Source: Parvularcula sp039818345 | GTDB lineage: Bacteria; Pseudomonadota; Alphaproteobacteria; Caulobacterales; Parvularculaceae | DNA: 64,000 nt | Direction: 5' to 3' | Assembly: GCA_039818345.1 (NCBI GenBank) | Contig: JBCBUC010000017.1 | Span: 1-64,000, forward strand | Shown here: piece after piece, positions 8,379-17,884 of the stretch | How the letters are laid out: the number at the start of each line of letters is the position of its first letter | Numbering within the stretch: position 1 is the first letter of the stretch | The notes under the pieces: model-generated | What the model was told of the DNA's origin: nothing | What the model saw: the letters and a program-made list of their open reading frames with translations, nothing else | Databases searched by the model: none | Position numbers and translations under genes: made by a program

Positions 8379-11183
8379 ATGCCGAAAACGACACCCCTCT
8401 CACAAGACAGCCGCCTCTACCTGGTCGATGGCTCGGCCTATATCTTCCGCGCATTCCACGCCTTGCCGCCGCTCACCCGGAAATCAGACGGGATGCCGAT
8501 TGGCGCCGTCTCGGGCTTTTGCAACATGCTGTGGAAGCTCTTGTCCGACGCATCGAACGATGCCGTTGAGCATATCGGCACACCGACCCATTTTGCGGTG
8601 ATCTTTGACCATTCGGGCTATTCGTTCAGGAACGATCTTTACCCCGATTATAAAGCCAACCGTGACGAACCGCCCGAAGACTTGCGTCCGCAATTCTCCG
8701 TCATCCGCGACGCGACACGGGCCTTTGGCCTGCCTTGCCTCGAAGAAGAAGGCTACGAAGCCGACGATCTTATCGCGACCTTCGCCCGGCAAGCAGAAGG
8801 GCAGGGGGCGGAGGTTGTGATCGTCTCGTCCGATAAAGACCTCACCCAGCTGGTCACGGATAAAGTCGTGATGTTCGATCCGATGAAGAACAAAGTCATC
8901 GATACCGACGGCGTGATCGAGAAATTCGGCGTCGGTCCGGAGAAAATGATCGACCTGCAAGCGCTGATGGGCGATTCGACCGATAACGTTCCCGGCGTTC
9001 CTGGCATTGGTCCTAAGACGGCTGCGACCCTTCTTGACGAGTACGGAACACTTGAAGACTTGCTTGAGCGCGCTGACGAAATCAAACAGAAAAAGCGCCG
9101 GGAAACCATCATTGAGCACACGGACAATGCCAAGCTCTCCAAAGAGCTTGTCACGTTGCGCACCGATGTCGGTGATCTCGATGACCCCGCGGAGTTTGGT
9201 CTGGCGGAATTCGACCACGCCCAGCTCATCAGCTTTCTCGAAGAGATGGAGTTCACCACCCTCACCCGCCGTATCCGAGAGGCCGGCGGCATTGAGGAGG
9301 TGGCAAAGCCGCACGGCGCCTCAGCCGCAGAAGGCCCGATCGACACATCGAATTATAAGACCATCTTGGAGATGGACGACCTCCATGCGTTCATTGAGCG
9401 GGCCCATGCGTATGGCACGCTGGCGGTTGATACGGAAACGGACAGTCTCAACGCCATGCGTGCGCGGCTGGTGGGGATCAGCCTCGCGGCCGCGCCGGGC
9501 GACGCGTGCTACATACCCCTGCTCCATGGCGGCGATGGTCTTGATCTTGATGGTCAGGGTACAGAGCCGCAGCTCGCGACAGGCGATGTTCTCGACGCAC
9601 TCCGCGGGATTTTCACCGATCCCTCCGTGGTCAAGGTGGGACAGAACCTCAAATTCGACATCGTGATCCTCGAGAACCATGGCGCCACCCTGAGCCCCGT
9701 CGATGACACCATGCTGATGTCCTATGTCGTTGAGTGCGGCGCAGATAGCCACGGCATGGACGAGCTCTCCAAGCGCTACCTCGATCACGAACCCATTCCG
9801 TTCACAGAGCTTGCTGGCAAAGGAAAGAACGCCAAAACCTTCGATCAAATCCCGATCAAAGAGGCGACGACCTATGCCGCCGAGGACGCCGACGTCACCC
9901 AGCGCCTGGGGCTGAAGCTCAAAAAACGGATGATCGAAGAATCCGTGGTCGCCGTCTACGAACGGATCGAGCGGCCCTTGGTTCCAGTGATTGCGGCGAT
10001 GGAGCGGGAAGGGATCAAAGTCGACAAGGCCGAGCTCGCGCGCCTCTCCTCGGAGTTTGCGCAAAAGATGGCGGCCTTTGAGGATGAAGCGTTTGCAGCC
10101 GCAGGCGAGAAGTTCAATCTTGGCTCCCCCAAACAGATTGGCGAAATCCTGTTCGGCAAGCTCGGTATCCCCGGCGGTAAGAAAACCAAAACCGGCGCCT
10201 GGGCCACGGGCGCAGAAATCCTCGATGAACTGGCCGAGCAGGGTCATGACGTGCCCAAAGCGATCCTTGGCTGGCGGCAGATGTCGAAACTCAAATCGAC
10301 CTACACGGACGCTTTGGTGACGGCGATCCATCCGGAGACGGGAAGAGTGCACACAAGTTTTTCCCTCGCCTCAACGCATACGGGCCGCCTCTCCTCAAAT
10401 GACCCAAACCTCCAAAATATCCCGATACGGACAGAAGAGGGCCGGAAGATCCGCAAAGCGTTCATTCCTGAAAAAGGCAATGTCATCATCTCCGCCGACT
10501 ACAGCCAGATCGAGTTGAGGCTGCTCGCCCATATCGGCGATGTGCCAGAGCTCAAGCGCGCCTTTGCCGACGACATCGACGTCCATGCTCTTACCGCATC
10601 GGAAGTGTTCGGCGTGCCGCTTGATGAGGTGGATACGGATCTTCGCCGGTCGGCCAAGACGATTAACTTTGGGATCATTTACGGTATTTCTGCCTTCGGC
10701 CTCTCCTCCCGCCTTGGCATCGAGCGGGGACGCGCAGCTGATTATATCAACAGCTATTTTGACAAATTCCCAGGCATTCGTCAGTATATGGATGACACCA
10801 AGGCGCTGGCAAAAGAGCAGGGCTATGTCGAAACGATCTTTGGTCGCCGCTCTTACATTACCGGCATCAAGGCCAGCAACCCCAACATGCGCGGCTTTGC
10901 CGAACGCCAGGCAATCAACGCGCCGATCCAAGGCACCGCGGCCGATATTGTCAAGCGCGCAATGATCCGTGTGCCGCCAGCACTCGAAGAAGCTGGCCTC
11001 AAGGCAAAAATGCTTCTCCAGGTGCACGATGAGTTGGTGCTCGAATGTCCCAAGGCGGAGGCTGATGCGACCTGCGCGCTAGTTAAAGATGTGATGGAGG
11101 GCGCGCCGCTTCCCGCTCGCGAGGTCTCAGTGCCCCTGAAAGTCGAAGCCAATGCGGCGCAGAATTGGGACGAGGCCCACTAG
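8379..11183 (+). CDS. polA: DNA polymerase I
   Basis: This 934-aa repair and Okazaki-fragment polymerase has all three domains. The 5'-3' exonuclease covers about 1-300 (LVDGSAYIFRAFHA, SSDKDLTQL, PGVPGIGPKTA). The 3'-5' exonuclease spans about 330-540 (LAVDTETDSLN, GQNLKFD). The polymerase domain spans about 560-934 (ISADYSQIELRLLAHI, RRSAKTINFGIIYGI, QVHDELVLE). The exonuclease acidic residues are present, so proofreading should be active. The stop codon overlaps the stop of the convergent hydrolase gene by 4 nt (CTAG). Confidence 0.97.
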   Translation: MPKTTPLSQDSRLYLVDGSAYIFRAFHALPPLTRKSDGMPIGAVSGFCNMLWKLLSDASNDAVEHIGTPTHFAVIFDHSGYSFRNDLYPDYKANRDEPPEDLRPQFSVIRDATRAFGLPCLEEEGYEADDLIATFARQAEGQGAEVVIVSSDKDLTQLVTDKVVMFDPMKNKVIDTDGVIEKFGVGPEKMIDLQALMGDSTDNVPGVPGIGPKTAATLLDEYGTLEDLLERADEIKQKKRRETIIEHTDNAKLSKELVTLRTDVGDLDDPAEFGLAEFDHAQLISFLEEMEFTTLTRRIREAGGIEEVAKPHGASAAEGPIDTSNYKTILEMDDLHAFIERAHAYGTLAVDTETDSLNAMRARLVGISLAAAPGDACYIPLLHGGDGLDLDGQGTEPQLATGDVLDALRGIFTDPSVVKVGQNLKFDIVILENHGATLSPVDDTMLMSYVVECGADSHGMDELSKRYLDHEPIPFTELAGKGKNAKTFDQIPIKEATTYAAEDADVTQRLGLKLKKRMIEESVVAVYERIERPLVPVIAAMEREGIKVDKAELARLSSEFAQKMAAFEDEAFAAAGEKFNLGSPKQIGEILFGKLGIPGGKKTKTGAWATGAEILDELAEQGHDVPKAILGWRQMSKLKSTYTDALVTAIHPETGRVHTSFSLASTHTGRLSSNDPNLQNIPIRTEEGRKIRKAFIPEKGNVIISADYSQIELRLLAHIGDVPELKRAFADDIDVHALTASEVFGVPLDEVDTDLRRSAKTINFGIIYGISAFGLSSRLGIERGRAADYINSYFDKFPGIRQYMDDTKALAKEQGYVETIFGRRSYITGIKASNPNMRGFAERQAINAPIQGTAADIVKRAMIRVPPALEEAGLKAKMLLQVHDELVLECPKAEADATCALVKDVMEGAPLPAREVSVPLKVEANAAQNWDEAH

Positions 11184-12604
11184 GGCGAGACTTGAGTGCC
11201 GACGTGGCGGTTGAGAAATGCGATCACCTCGCGAAAGCCATCAATGCTCGCATGCGCGTTGCTCGACGGATCGCCGTCCAAGGGAATAGGCAAACCGTCC
11301 AAAGGATGGGCGGCCGACGAGCCCGATGACAAGAGCGCCCAGAAAGGGTACCCGCTGGCTGGAGAATGTCCGGCCCCAGCATAGGTCCGATTGATCACTT
11401 CGTATTCGAAGTTATTGGCCTTTAGCCGCTGGTGGATGCGCGCGGCGGCGATGGACGAAGGCCACAAAAGATCGGCGTCACCCGAAATCAGAAGGATCGG
11501 CGCATCGATCTTCTCCACCGGGATTTCTGCCTGAGCCTCCAGCATGCCCGCGAGGAACAAGGCGCGCATCGATGGTGGGCTATCCGTGCTCGTCACAATA
11601 CTGTCAACGGCGCGGGGGCTTTGGTACCGCTCGGCTGCTGAGATACCCTGGCCATCGAGCGTGAACGCGGGTTTGCCCAGCGCTTCTTCCGAACAGCATC
11701 CACTCCACACCACATTCGAGGGGGAGTAGGCGACCACCGCCGAGACAAGCTCTGGGTAGGTCGCAGCCACGAGCAGGGCCGCCTCCGCGCCTCGTGAGGC
11801 ACCATCAAGGGCAACCCTCTCTTGTCCGTAGAAGGATCGAGCAACACCGAGGGCGTCCGCAAAGTGTTCGAGCGGGATCATCGAAAGCTCATCGGCAAGA
11901 CCTTCGGCGTTGAAGTACGGCACCGCAAAAGCCGCGTAGCCGAAGGAGGCATAGCGGCGGGCTGCATTTTCCGGGGTGCCGCCCTCCGACCCCGATAGCA
12001 CCACAACCGTGGGAAACGGGCCGTCCCCCTTTGGCGTGTAAAGAACACCGCGAACGCCGCGCTCATTGATCTCCCGCCGGACGAGGTTGGGCGATGATAT
12101 GCGCAGCGTCTGTTCGACTGCGCTTGTCGTCCTATCGTCCGAGCGAGAATTTGTTTGTATGCGTGCGACATAGCGCACGGCGAACGCATCATTGGCGGGG
12201 CGCGACGGGGCGCGGGGCATATCGGCCTCGAATACCCAGGATGATGCGGTGAGCGGAAGGTCTGATGGCTCTGAGGGCAACACGGACCAAATGAGGCCCC
12301 GCGGCTCAATCCCTTGATAGGTTCCCGCGATCGACACGCCGCTCGCTGTATCAACCTCGCCGTGTTCATTGGCGTGATAAACCCCGCGCGACGACCAGAC
12401 CTGGCCTGATGCATCCGTGAACTGCGCTTCGATCACGACCTGTCCGCCGGGGACGGCGCCCACCACCCGAATGGTGACATCCTCCTGCACAAGCCAGTCT
12501 TCGGGAGACACGATCAGCGCGGGCTCCGCCTGCGCTGACGCACAACCACTCCCAAAGCCATACTGAACCATGACCGCTATCAGCGCCAAAAAGATGCGCG
12601 CCAT
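11180..12604 (-). CDS. Secreted acyl-CoA thioesterase/BAAT-type alpha/beta-hydrolase
   Basis: This 474-aa protein has a signal peptide (residues about 1-26) and an N-terminal beta-sandwich of the acyl-CoA thioester hydrolase/bile acid-CoA amidase type (about 30-170). An alpha/beta-hydrolase domain of the BAAT C-terminal family follows. Ser270 in the elbow GASRG is the likely nucleophile, with Asp in ISGDADLLWPS and His in GAGHSPASG completing the triad. Family members hydrolyse acyl thioesters; an exported copy must act on another ester or amide substrate. The true substrate is unknown. It is convergent with polA. Confidence 0.8.
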   Translation of the reverse strand: MARIFLALIAVMVQYGFGSGCASAQAEPALIVSPEDWLVQEDVTIRVVGAVPGGQVVIEAQFTDASGQVWSSRGVYHANEHGEVDTASGVSIAGTYQGIEPRGLIWSVLPSEPSDLPLTASSWVFEADMPRAPSRPANDAFAVRYVARIQTNSRSDDRTTSAVEQTLRISSPNLVRREINERGVRGVLYTPKGDGPFPTVVVLSGSEGGTPENAARRYASFGYAAFAVPYFNAEGLADELSMIPLEHFADALGVARSFYGQERVALDGASRGAEAALLVAATYPELVSAVVAYSPSNVVWSGCCSEEALGKPAFTLDGQGISAAERYQSPRAVDSIVTSTDSPPSMRALFLAGMLEAQAEIPVEKIDAPILLISGDADLLWPSSIAAARIHQRLKANNFEYEVINRTYAGAGHSPASGYPFWALLSSGSSAAHPLDGLPIPLDGDPSSNAHASIDGFREVIAFLNRHVGTQVSP

Positions 12605-12728
12605 GGATCAACCCCCGCCATGCTCTCGGAAGTTTTAAGGCCTCAGCTTCAAACTGGCCAGACCAGCGCTTCACCGATTGAGAAAGACCCGCTAGCCGGG
12701 TCCCGTCAGAGCGTGGGAGGCGCAAGCC

Positions 12729-13307
12729 ATGACGGAACTCATCGGTCGGTTTTTAGGCTTCGAAGAAAAAATGGGCCGTGGGCTCGTGACCTTCGGCTAT
12801 TACCTTCTGCTCTTCTTGCTCGTGGTCACCACGCTTTATGATCTTCTTGTGGCCTTTGCTGGGTTCTTTGGCGCAGGCTTTTTCGGCAATCTAGGCAAGT
12901 TCTTGGTGCTGATCCCCGTTCGCTTCGTGGTGATGCTGATCGGGTTGCGGGTCGCGACCGAGTTTGTGCTCGCGGTTCTGAACGTTGAGGATTCGCTGAA
13001 AGCTGATCCGCTTGATGCTGACATGCTGTCGTCAGGTCTGAACCCTGTTCGGCGGCCCGTCTCACCAGCGCAAACGCCTGAACCAGAGGCGCCCGCGATT
13101 GATGAGGATGAACTGGCCGATGAACCCGTGACCGCGGCTGCATCGACGAAAAAGCGGACACGCAAATCGGCGAAAAAGACGACGGCCACCAAGAAGACGA
13201 AAAAGGCCACGACCAAGAAATCGGCCAAGGCCGCTTCAGCAACAACGCCCGAAGCCGCGAATGATCCTGCGCCTACAGAACCATCGCCGCCAACAGACGA
13301 AGACTAG
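12729..13307 (+). CDS. DUF4282 membrane protein with lysine-rich histone-like tail
   Basis: This 192-aa protein has an N-terminal DUF4282 membrane domain with two hydrophobic hairpin segments (about 17-40 and 55-82, ending VATEFVLAVLNVEDSL). An acidic-proline linker follows, then a Lys/Ala/Thr-rich tail from about 140 to 178 (KKTTATKKTKKATTKKSAKAA), similar in composition to histone H1 C-termini and bacterial AlgP/HU tails. The last residues are again acidic. Such tails bind DNA or RNA; on a membrane protein this suggests nucleic acid or polyanion tethering, but that is inference. Its stop overlaps that of htpX by 4 nt. Confidence 0.75.
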   Translation: MTELIGRFLGFEEKMGRGLVTFGYYLLLFLLVVTTLYDLLVAFAGFFGAGFFGNLGKFLVLIPVRFVVMLIGLRVATEFVLAVLNVEDSLKADPLDADMLSSGLNPVRRPVSPAQTPEPEAPAIDEDELADEPVTAAASTKKRTRKSAKKTTATKKTKKATTKKSAKAASATTPEAANDPAPTEPSPPTDED

Positions 13308-14197
13308 CCCCAGGGGCCGCGAGCAGCGCTTGGCTGCGGAGCAACGCCGCCGCCCATCGCGTTTAGCCGGCGAATGCGCTCTTCCATCGGCGGATGGGTC
13401 GAGAAGAGGGCTTTCGCAGACCCTCTTCGCGAAAGCGGATTCACGATCATCAATTGCCCAGATGCGGGATGCCGCTCGGCAACGGGGTTTGGTGTTTGTG
13501 CAGCCACGCCAGAGATCTTTGCCAACGCCGATGAAAGCCAAGCGGGGTTGCCGCAAATCTCTGCGCCGGTTTTGTCCGCTTCATACTCACGGGTGCGGCT
13601 GATCGCGAGCTGCACAAGGCTCGCAGCCAAGGGCGCGATCAACATGACGATGATGAGGGCAAAGCCATTGCCCTGGTTGCCGCGGTTGCCGCCAAAGAAA
13701 AACGCAAAATTCGCAAGCGCGGTGATCGCACCGGCCAGGGTTGCGGTCATGGTCATGGTGAGGGTGTCTCGATTTCTCACATGCGCAAGTTCGTGGGCCA
13801 TCACGCCCATCACTTCTTCTTCGGTGAGCCGATCGAGAAGCCCCCGCGTGGCGGCGACAGCGGCATGGGCGGGGTCCCGGCCGGTGGCAAAGGCGTTGGG
13901 TTGATCTTGGTCGATCACATAAACCTTTGGCATCGGCATCTCCGCGCGCGCTGCGAGGCCGGAAACACCATGGGCAAAACGGCGCAGTCTTGGGTCCGTC
14001 TCATCGGGGCCAATTTCGCGGGCATTGTACATCCGCAGGACGATTTTATCGGCATTCCAGAAGGCAAAGAGGTTGCTGAGCCCAGCAAAACCCAAGGCCA
14101 ACATCATCCCGCCGCGACCGCCGATCACGGTGCCAATGACGCCAAAAAGAGCGGTCATGCCCGCCATCAAAAGAAAAGTTCGGAAATTTGCGTTCAT
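13304..14197 (-). CDS. htpX: Membrane zinc metalloprotease HtpX
   Basis: This 297-aa M48 peptidase takes part in inner-membrane protein quality control. It has two N-terminal membrane segments (about 5-50) and the zinc motif HELAH with His135, Glu136 and His139. A further pair of hydrophobic segments follows, and the third zinc ligand is in YEADKTGAEICG. I placed the start at 14197 (MNANFRTFLLM), which gives the usual family length. The frame is open upstream, but that extension is antisense to the DUF1674 gene. It is divergent from the 14277 gene by 79 nt, and several family members respond to heat or envelope stress. Confidence 0.95.
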   Translation of the reverse strand: MNANFRTFLLMAGMTALFGVIGTVIGGRGGMMLALGFAGLSNLFAFWNADKIVLRMYNAREIGPDETDPRLRRFAHGVSGLAARAEMPMPKVYVIDQDQPNAFATGRDPAHAAVAATRGLLDRLTEEEVMGVMAHELAHVRNRDTLTMTMTATLAGAITALANFAFFFGGNRGNQGNGFALIIVMLIAPLAASLVQLAISRTREYEADKTGAEICGNPAWLSSALAKISGVAAQTPNPVAERHPASGQLMIVNPLSRRGSAKALFSTHPPMEERIRRLNAMGGGVAPQPSAARGPWG

Positions 14198-14276
14198 ATA
14201 TCTCTTGCCGCACCCATTCGATGGTCGGAATGAAGATGGGGAAATTGCTCCCCGATGCAATAATGAGCGTGAGACG

Positions 14277-14525
14277 ATGAACGACGATAGCGCACCGCCG
14301 AAGGACGACGACGTCCCCACCACCCCTGACGGTATCCCTCTGATTGCCAATGGTCGGAAGCTCACTCCGCAAGAAATCGATATTTTGCGCGAGGCCAAAG
14401 CGCGCCGCGACGAAATCGACGCCCGCGCCGACGTTCCAAAAGAGATCAATGGCGGAAAGAGAAAATCAGAACCAACACGCTATGGTGACTGGGAGAAAGA
14501 CGGTCGGACCTATGATTTCAGCTAA
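14277..14525 (+). CDS. DUF1674 protein, succinate dehydrogenase assembly factor 4 homologue
   Basis: This 82-aa protein ends with the SdhAF4 signature EPTRYGDWEKDGRTYDFS. In mitochondria SDHAF4 binds flavinated SdhA and helps its assembly with SdhB; bacterial DUF1674 proteins are assumed to do the same. The middle part (LTPQEIDILREAKARR) is helical and basic. It starts with an ATG at 14277 and is divergent from htpX. No sdh genes are in the window. Confidence 0.85.
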   Translation: MNDDSAPPKDDDVPTTPDGIPLIANGRKLTPQEIDILREAKARRDEIDARADVPKEINGGKRKSEPTRYGDWEKDGRTYDFS

Positions 14526-14618
14526 TTCTGTTGACCCTTTACCAACCATGTTAGCGCACGGCATGAGCCATGCAGACGTCCGGGGCCGCCTTGGCCTGAC
14601 AAAAAGGAACGGGGCACG

Positions 14619-16991
14619 ATGACCACCTTGAAAAAGCTCGCCGCATCCGTTGCGCTTCTCGCTCTGGTTGCTTGCGAGAGCGCCGAAGAGAAAGCCGCGA
14701 AATTCGCCGCCAACGCGCAAGAATATCTCGAAGAAGGAGAACTCCAGCGCGCCCGGCTGCAGTTCGCCAACGCCCTCCAAAACGACCCAGACAATGTCGC
14801 CGCCCTGCGCGGTGCCGCGGAGGTTGCAGAACTTCAGGAAAGCTATGGCGAGCAGATGCGCTATCTTGCGCGCGTCGTCGAACTCGTCCCCGACGACATC
14901 AAAGCAAGTGCTGAGCTGTCCCGGCTTCAGCTTCTTGCCGGGAACGTCGATAGCGCCCTTGATCGCGCAAACAATGTCCTCGCAGTCGAACCGAACAATG
15001 TCCAAGCCTTGACCGTCAAGGGCGCCACCTTGGTGCTCGAAAACGATCTCATCGGAGCGACCGAAGTCCTTGACCAGGCCTTGGCGTTGGATCCTGCCAA
15101 TGTGGAGGTTCGCAACCTTCTTGCGGCCCGCTTTGTCCGTGACGAGAACTTTTCCGAGGCTGAACGGATCATCGAAGAAGGCCTTGCCAAAGACCCGTCT
15201 GCCGAAGAACTGCTCGCCGTCAAACTCGTTTTGGCCCAGCGCCAGCAAGACATCGACACCATGGACGAGACGTTCCAGCGCCTCATTGAAGTCAATCAAG
15301 AGAACGGTCTTTACCGGGAACGTTATGGCCAGTTCCTTCTTCGTGGCCGGCAGGATCTCGAAGGCGCGCTCGCCCAGTTCCGTGCGGCCCTCCCCCTCAT
15401 GGACAACAAGGCAGAGTTGATTTCGCGTCACATCGGTGTCGTTCGCGCCGTTGAAGATGATGAAGCGGCAGAAGCGGAACTGCGGCAGATCGTGGCCGAT
15501 TATCCTGATGCTGAGCTTGACTTCGCCATCGCTGACTTCCTTTGCCAAGTCGAGAAGGTGGAGGAATGCGTCGCTGAGCTTGAAAGGCTTGCCAGCGAAG
15601 ACAACGAAGACCTCGCAATTAAGAGCGAGGCGCTCGTCCGCCTTGGTGAACGGGACTTTGTGGCCCGTGACCTCGAGACCGCCATGGCCCGCGCAGAAAC
15701 AGTGTTGGCCGACGATGCATCGAGCCCCAACGCCCTCACCCTCAAAGGCAAAGTGCAGCTTGCCAACGAAGACGTCGAAGCGGCCATCGAAACGCTGCGC
15801 GAGGCCATCGCGGGTGATCCTGACAAGGAAAGCGCACTGATCCTCATTGGCCTCGCCTATGAGGCGGATGGCCGGGAGTCATTCGGTCAAGCCCAACTCG
15901 CCCAGGCAATCGATCGGCTCGGCCTCACCCCGACCCTCTATTACGCCTATCGCGGCATGCTCACACGGGCAGGACAGACAGAGGACGTGACCGACCTCAC
16001 CTTGCGTTATGCCCAAAGTGAGTTCGCCGACGCCGAAGTTCGGCGGGAAAGCGCAGCCCTTTTGATCAATGAGGGCCGCACGGAAGAAGCAGAGGCAATC
16101 CTACGCGGCCTTGTGCGCATCGACCCCGCCGATGACGCCGCCCGTCAGCTGTTGATTGCGACGCTCCTTCAACAAACCCGCAGCGATGAAGCACTCGTAC
16201 AGATCGATTACCTCTCTGAGGACGGACAAAAATCGACCAACGCCATCAGATTGAAAGCCGAAGCCCTGGGCCGGATGGAACGGTTTGACGAGGTGCGCTC
16301 ATACCTCAACGAGCAAGCAGAGGCTGGCGAGAACGAAGCCGCCTATGCGCTTTTGACCCAGTTTGAGCTCAACCAAGGCGAAACGGAATCGGCGCTCGCG
16401 GCAGCCGATCAAGGCATTGCGGCATTCCCAGGAAATGAAGGCCTTCATTTGGCGCGGTACAACACCTTCCTTGCAAGCGGCGATCGCGAACAAGCAAAGG
16501 CCGCCCTGTCAAAAGGCATCGAGGAAGCGCAGAGCACGGTCAATCTTCGCACCCTACAGTCAAACGAGCTGATGCAAGATGGCATGCGGCAGGATGCTCT
16601 CGCTGTGCTTCAAAGCCTTTATGCGGAAGACGCGCTGAGTGACCTGACAGCAAACAATTTTGCGTCGCTTAGCCTCGACCTTGGCGGCTCAGCGGAAACC
16701 GCGCTTGAGGTTGCTCAACGCTTTGAAGGCACCGAACAGCCGTTCTTTGCGGACACGCTTGGTTGGGCCTATTACAAGAACGGCAATATCGAAAAAGCGG
16801 CCGAATATGCAGCTGTCGCCGCAGAAGCGGACATCAACAACGCCGAGATCCTCTACCATCGCGGTGTGATTGAAGCCGCCCAAGGCAACACCGACGCCGC
16901 CCGCGAAGCCTTCACACAAGCTTTGGAAGCTCCTGGTAAGACGGATACGGTGAACGAGGCGATCATCCAAGCAGCGCTTGAAGACCTGTAA
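14619..16991 (+). CDS. TPR-repeat lipoprotein of the PEP-CTERM system (PrsT-like)
   Basis: This 790-aa protein has a lipoprotein signal (lipobox LVAC, Cys19) and then tandem TPR-type helical repeats from about residue 25 to the end. Recurrent patterns include LALDPANVEVRNLLA, DPDKESALILIGLAYE and ADTLGWAYYKNGNIEKAAEYA. Its layout and its pairing with the next gene match the XrtA/PEP-CTERM TPR lipoprotein family found in exopolysaccharide-exosortase clusters. The family is usually longer (about 900 aa), so a more general TPR lipoprotein cannot be excluded. It should sit in the periplasm as a scaffold. Strongly acidic overall. Confidence 0.75.
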   Translation: MTTLKKLAASVALLALVACESAEEKAAKFAANAQEYLEEGELQRARLQFANALQNDPDNVAALRGAAEVAELQESYGEQMRYLARVVELVPDDIKASAELSRLQLLAGNVDSALDRANNVLAVEPNNVQALTVKGATLVLENDLIGATEVLDQALALDPANVEVRNLLAARFVRDENFSEAERIIEEGLAKDPSAEELLAVKLVLAQRQQDIDTMDETFQRLIEVNQENGLYRERYGQFLLRGRQDLEGALAQFRAALPLMDNKAELISRHIGVVRAVEDDEAAEAELRQIVADYPDAELDFAIADFLCQVEKVEECVAELERLASEDNEDLAIKSEALVRLGERDFVARDLETAMARAETVLADDASSPNALTLKGKVQLANEDVEAAIETLREAIAGDPDKESALILIGLAYEADGRESFGQAQLAQAIDRLGLTPTLYYAYRGMLTRAGQTEDVTDLTLRYAQSEFADAEVRRESAALLINEGRTEEAEAILRGLVRIDPADDAARQLLIATLLQQTRSDEALVQIDYLSEDGQKSTNAIRLKAEALGRMERFDEVRSYLNEQAEAGENEAAYALLTQFELNQGETESALAAADQGIAAFPGNEGLHLARYNTFLASGDREQAKAALSKGIEEAQSTVNLRTLQSNELMQDGMRQDALAVLQSLYAEDALSDLTANNFASLSLDLGGSAETALEVAQRFEGTEQPFFADTLGWAYYKNGNIEKAAEYAAVAAEADINNAEILYHRGVIEAAQGNTDAAREAFTQALEAPGKTDTVNEAIIQAALEDL

Positions 16992-17047
16992 CGGCGACAG
17001 GTCATTGGCGTTGCTCGGTTGATCAGGCGGCTTAAGCAAGGAAAGCC

Positions 17048-17884
17048 ATGTACGAAAAGCATTTCCGGCTAAAGCGCAAACCGTTTGCCACCCATCCTGA
17101 ACCGGACATGCTGTTCTGGTCAGACGGTCATAAAATGGCGCGCACCATGCTCGCCTATGGCCTCACCTCAGGGAACGGCGCGGTCGTCATCACCGGGGAG
17201 ATCGGCAGCGGGAAGACGACGCTGCTGCACGATTTGGCGCGCCGCCATAAAGACGGAAACCGCTTTGGGGCACTGACAGGCGATATCGGTTATGAGAACG
17301 ATGTCGCTAGCTGGATTCTCTATGGTTTCGGGATCGAATCGAAAGCGACCTCAGCCAATCAATCGCTTTCCCATCTCGATAAATTTCTCGCCCAAAACCG
17401 AAGCGCAGGGCGCAAAGCCGTTCTTTTTATCGATGAGGCGCAGCTGATCGAGCCGCGCCTCCTTGAGCGCATTAGGGTGCTGGCTGAGCGGCAATCAGGC
17501 GGCCGGCCGGTGTTGCAGCTGGTGCTCTTTGGTCAGCCCGAATTGGGTGCGCTTTTGAATATGCCGCAGCTGGCGCAGTTCCGGCAGCGCGTGGTCGCCC
17601 ACTACCACCTGCGGGCCTTCAGCTTGCAAGAATCGGCCGACTATATCGCATCGCGGCTGAGCTTAGCGGGCGCAAGGGCGGAGATTTTCACCCCCGGGGC
17701 AATTGACCGGATCTTTGAAGCATCGGGCGGAATACCGCGGCAAATCAACATCGTGGCCGACACAGCCATGGTCTATGCCTTTGCCTCTGAAAGCAAAGAG
17801 GTGAACGCCGATATCGTGATGCGGGTCCTTCAAGACCGTCGCGACCATGGTATTTTGAAAGTCGACCCGCCAGGGAACGCTTAA
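17048..17884 (+). CDS. ExeA-like AAA+ ATPase, XrtA-associated type
   Basis: This 278-aa AAA ATPase opens with the family signature MYEKHFRLKRKPF. Walker A is GEIGSGKTT (50-58) and Walker B is AVLFIDEAQ (124-132). The rest follows the ExeA/GspA layout (LRVFGQPEL-like segment LVLFGQPELGALL, and GGIPRQINIVADTAM as sensor region). The XrtA-associated ATPase of exosortase clusters has the same start and length. It follows the TPR lipoprotein by 56 nt. A cytoplasmic energy-supplying or assembly role for polysaccharide or surface-protein export is likely. No exosortase gene is in the window. Its stop overlaps the dnaQ stop (TTAA). Confidence 0.8.
   Translation: MYEKHFRLKRKPFATHPEPDMLFWSDGHKMARTMLAYGLTSGNGAVVITGEIGSGKTTLLHDLARRHKDGNRFGALTGDIGYENDVASWILYGFGIESKATSANQSLSHLDKFLAQNRSAGRKAVLFIDEAQLIEPRLLERIRVLAERQSGGRPVLQLVLFGQPELGALLNMPQLAQFRQRVVAHYHLRAFSLQESADYIASRLSLAGARAEIFTPGAIDRIFEASGGIPRQINIVADTAMVYAFASESKEVNADIVMRVLQDRRDHGILKVDPPGNA

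Noticed and set aside
9321..10352. Long open frame antisense to polA
   Set aside because: It mirrors polA codons; composition is not protein-like and no family motif is seen. Similar long antisense frames over hemE/hemJ (22563-23438), ffh (39598-40584) and dxs (52090-52929) were dropped for the same reason.
13141..13260. Low-complexity Lys repeat as a sequencing or frame error
   Set aside because: The frame is intact through it and ends at a clean stop that is shared with htpX.
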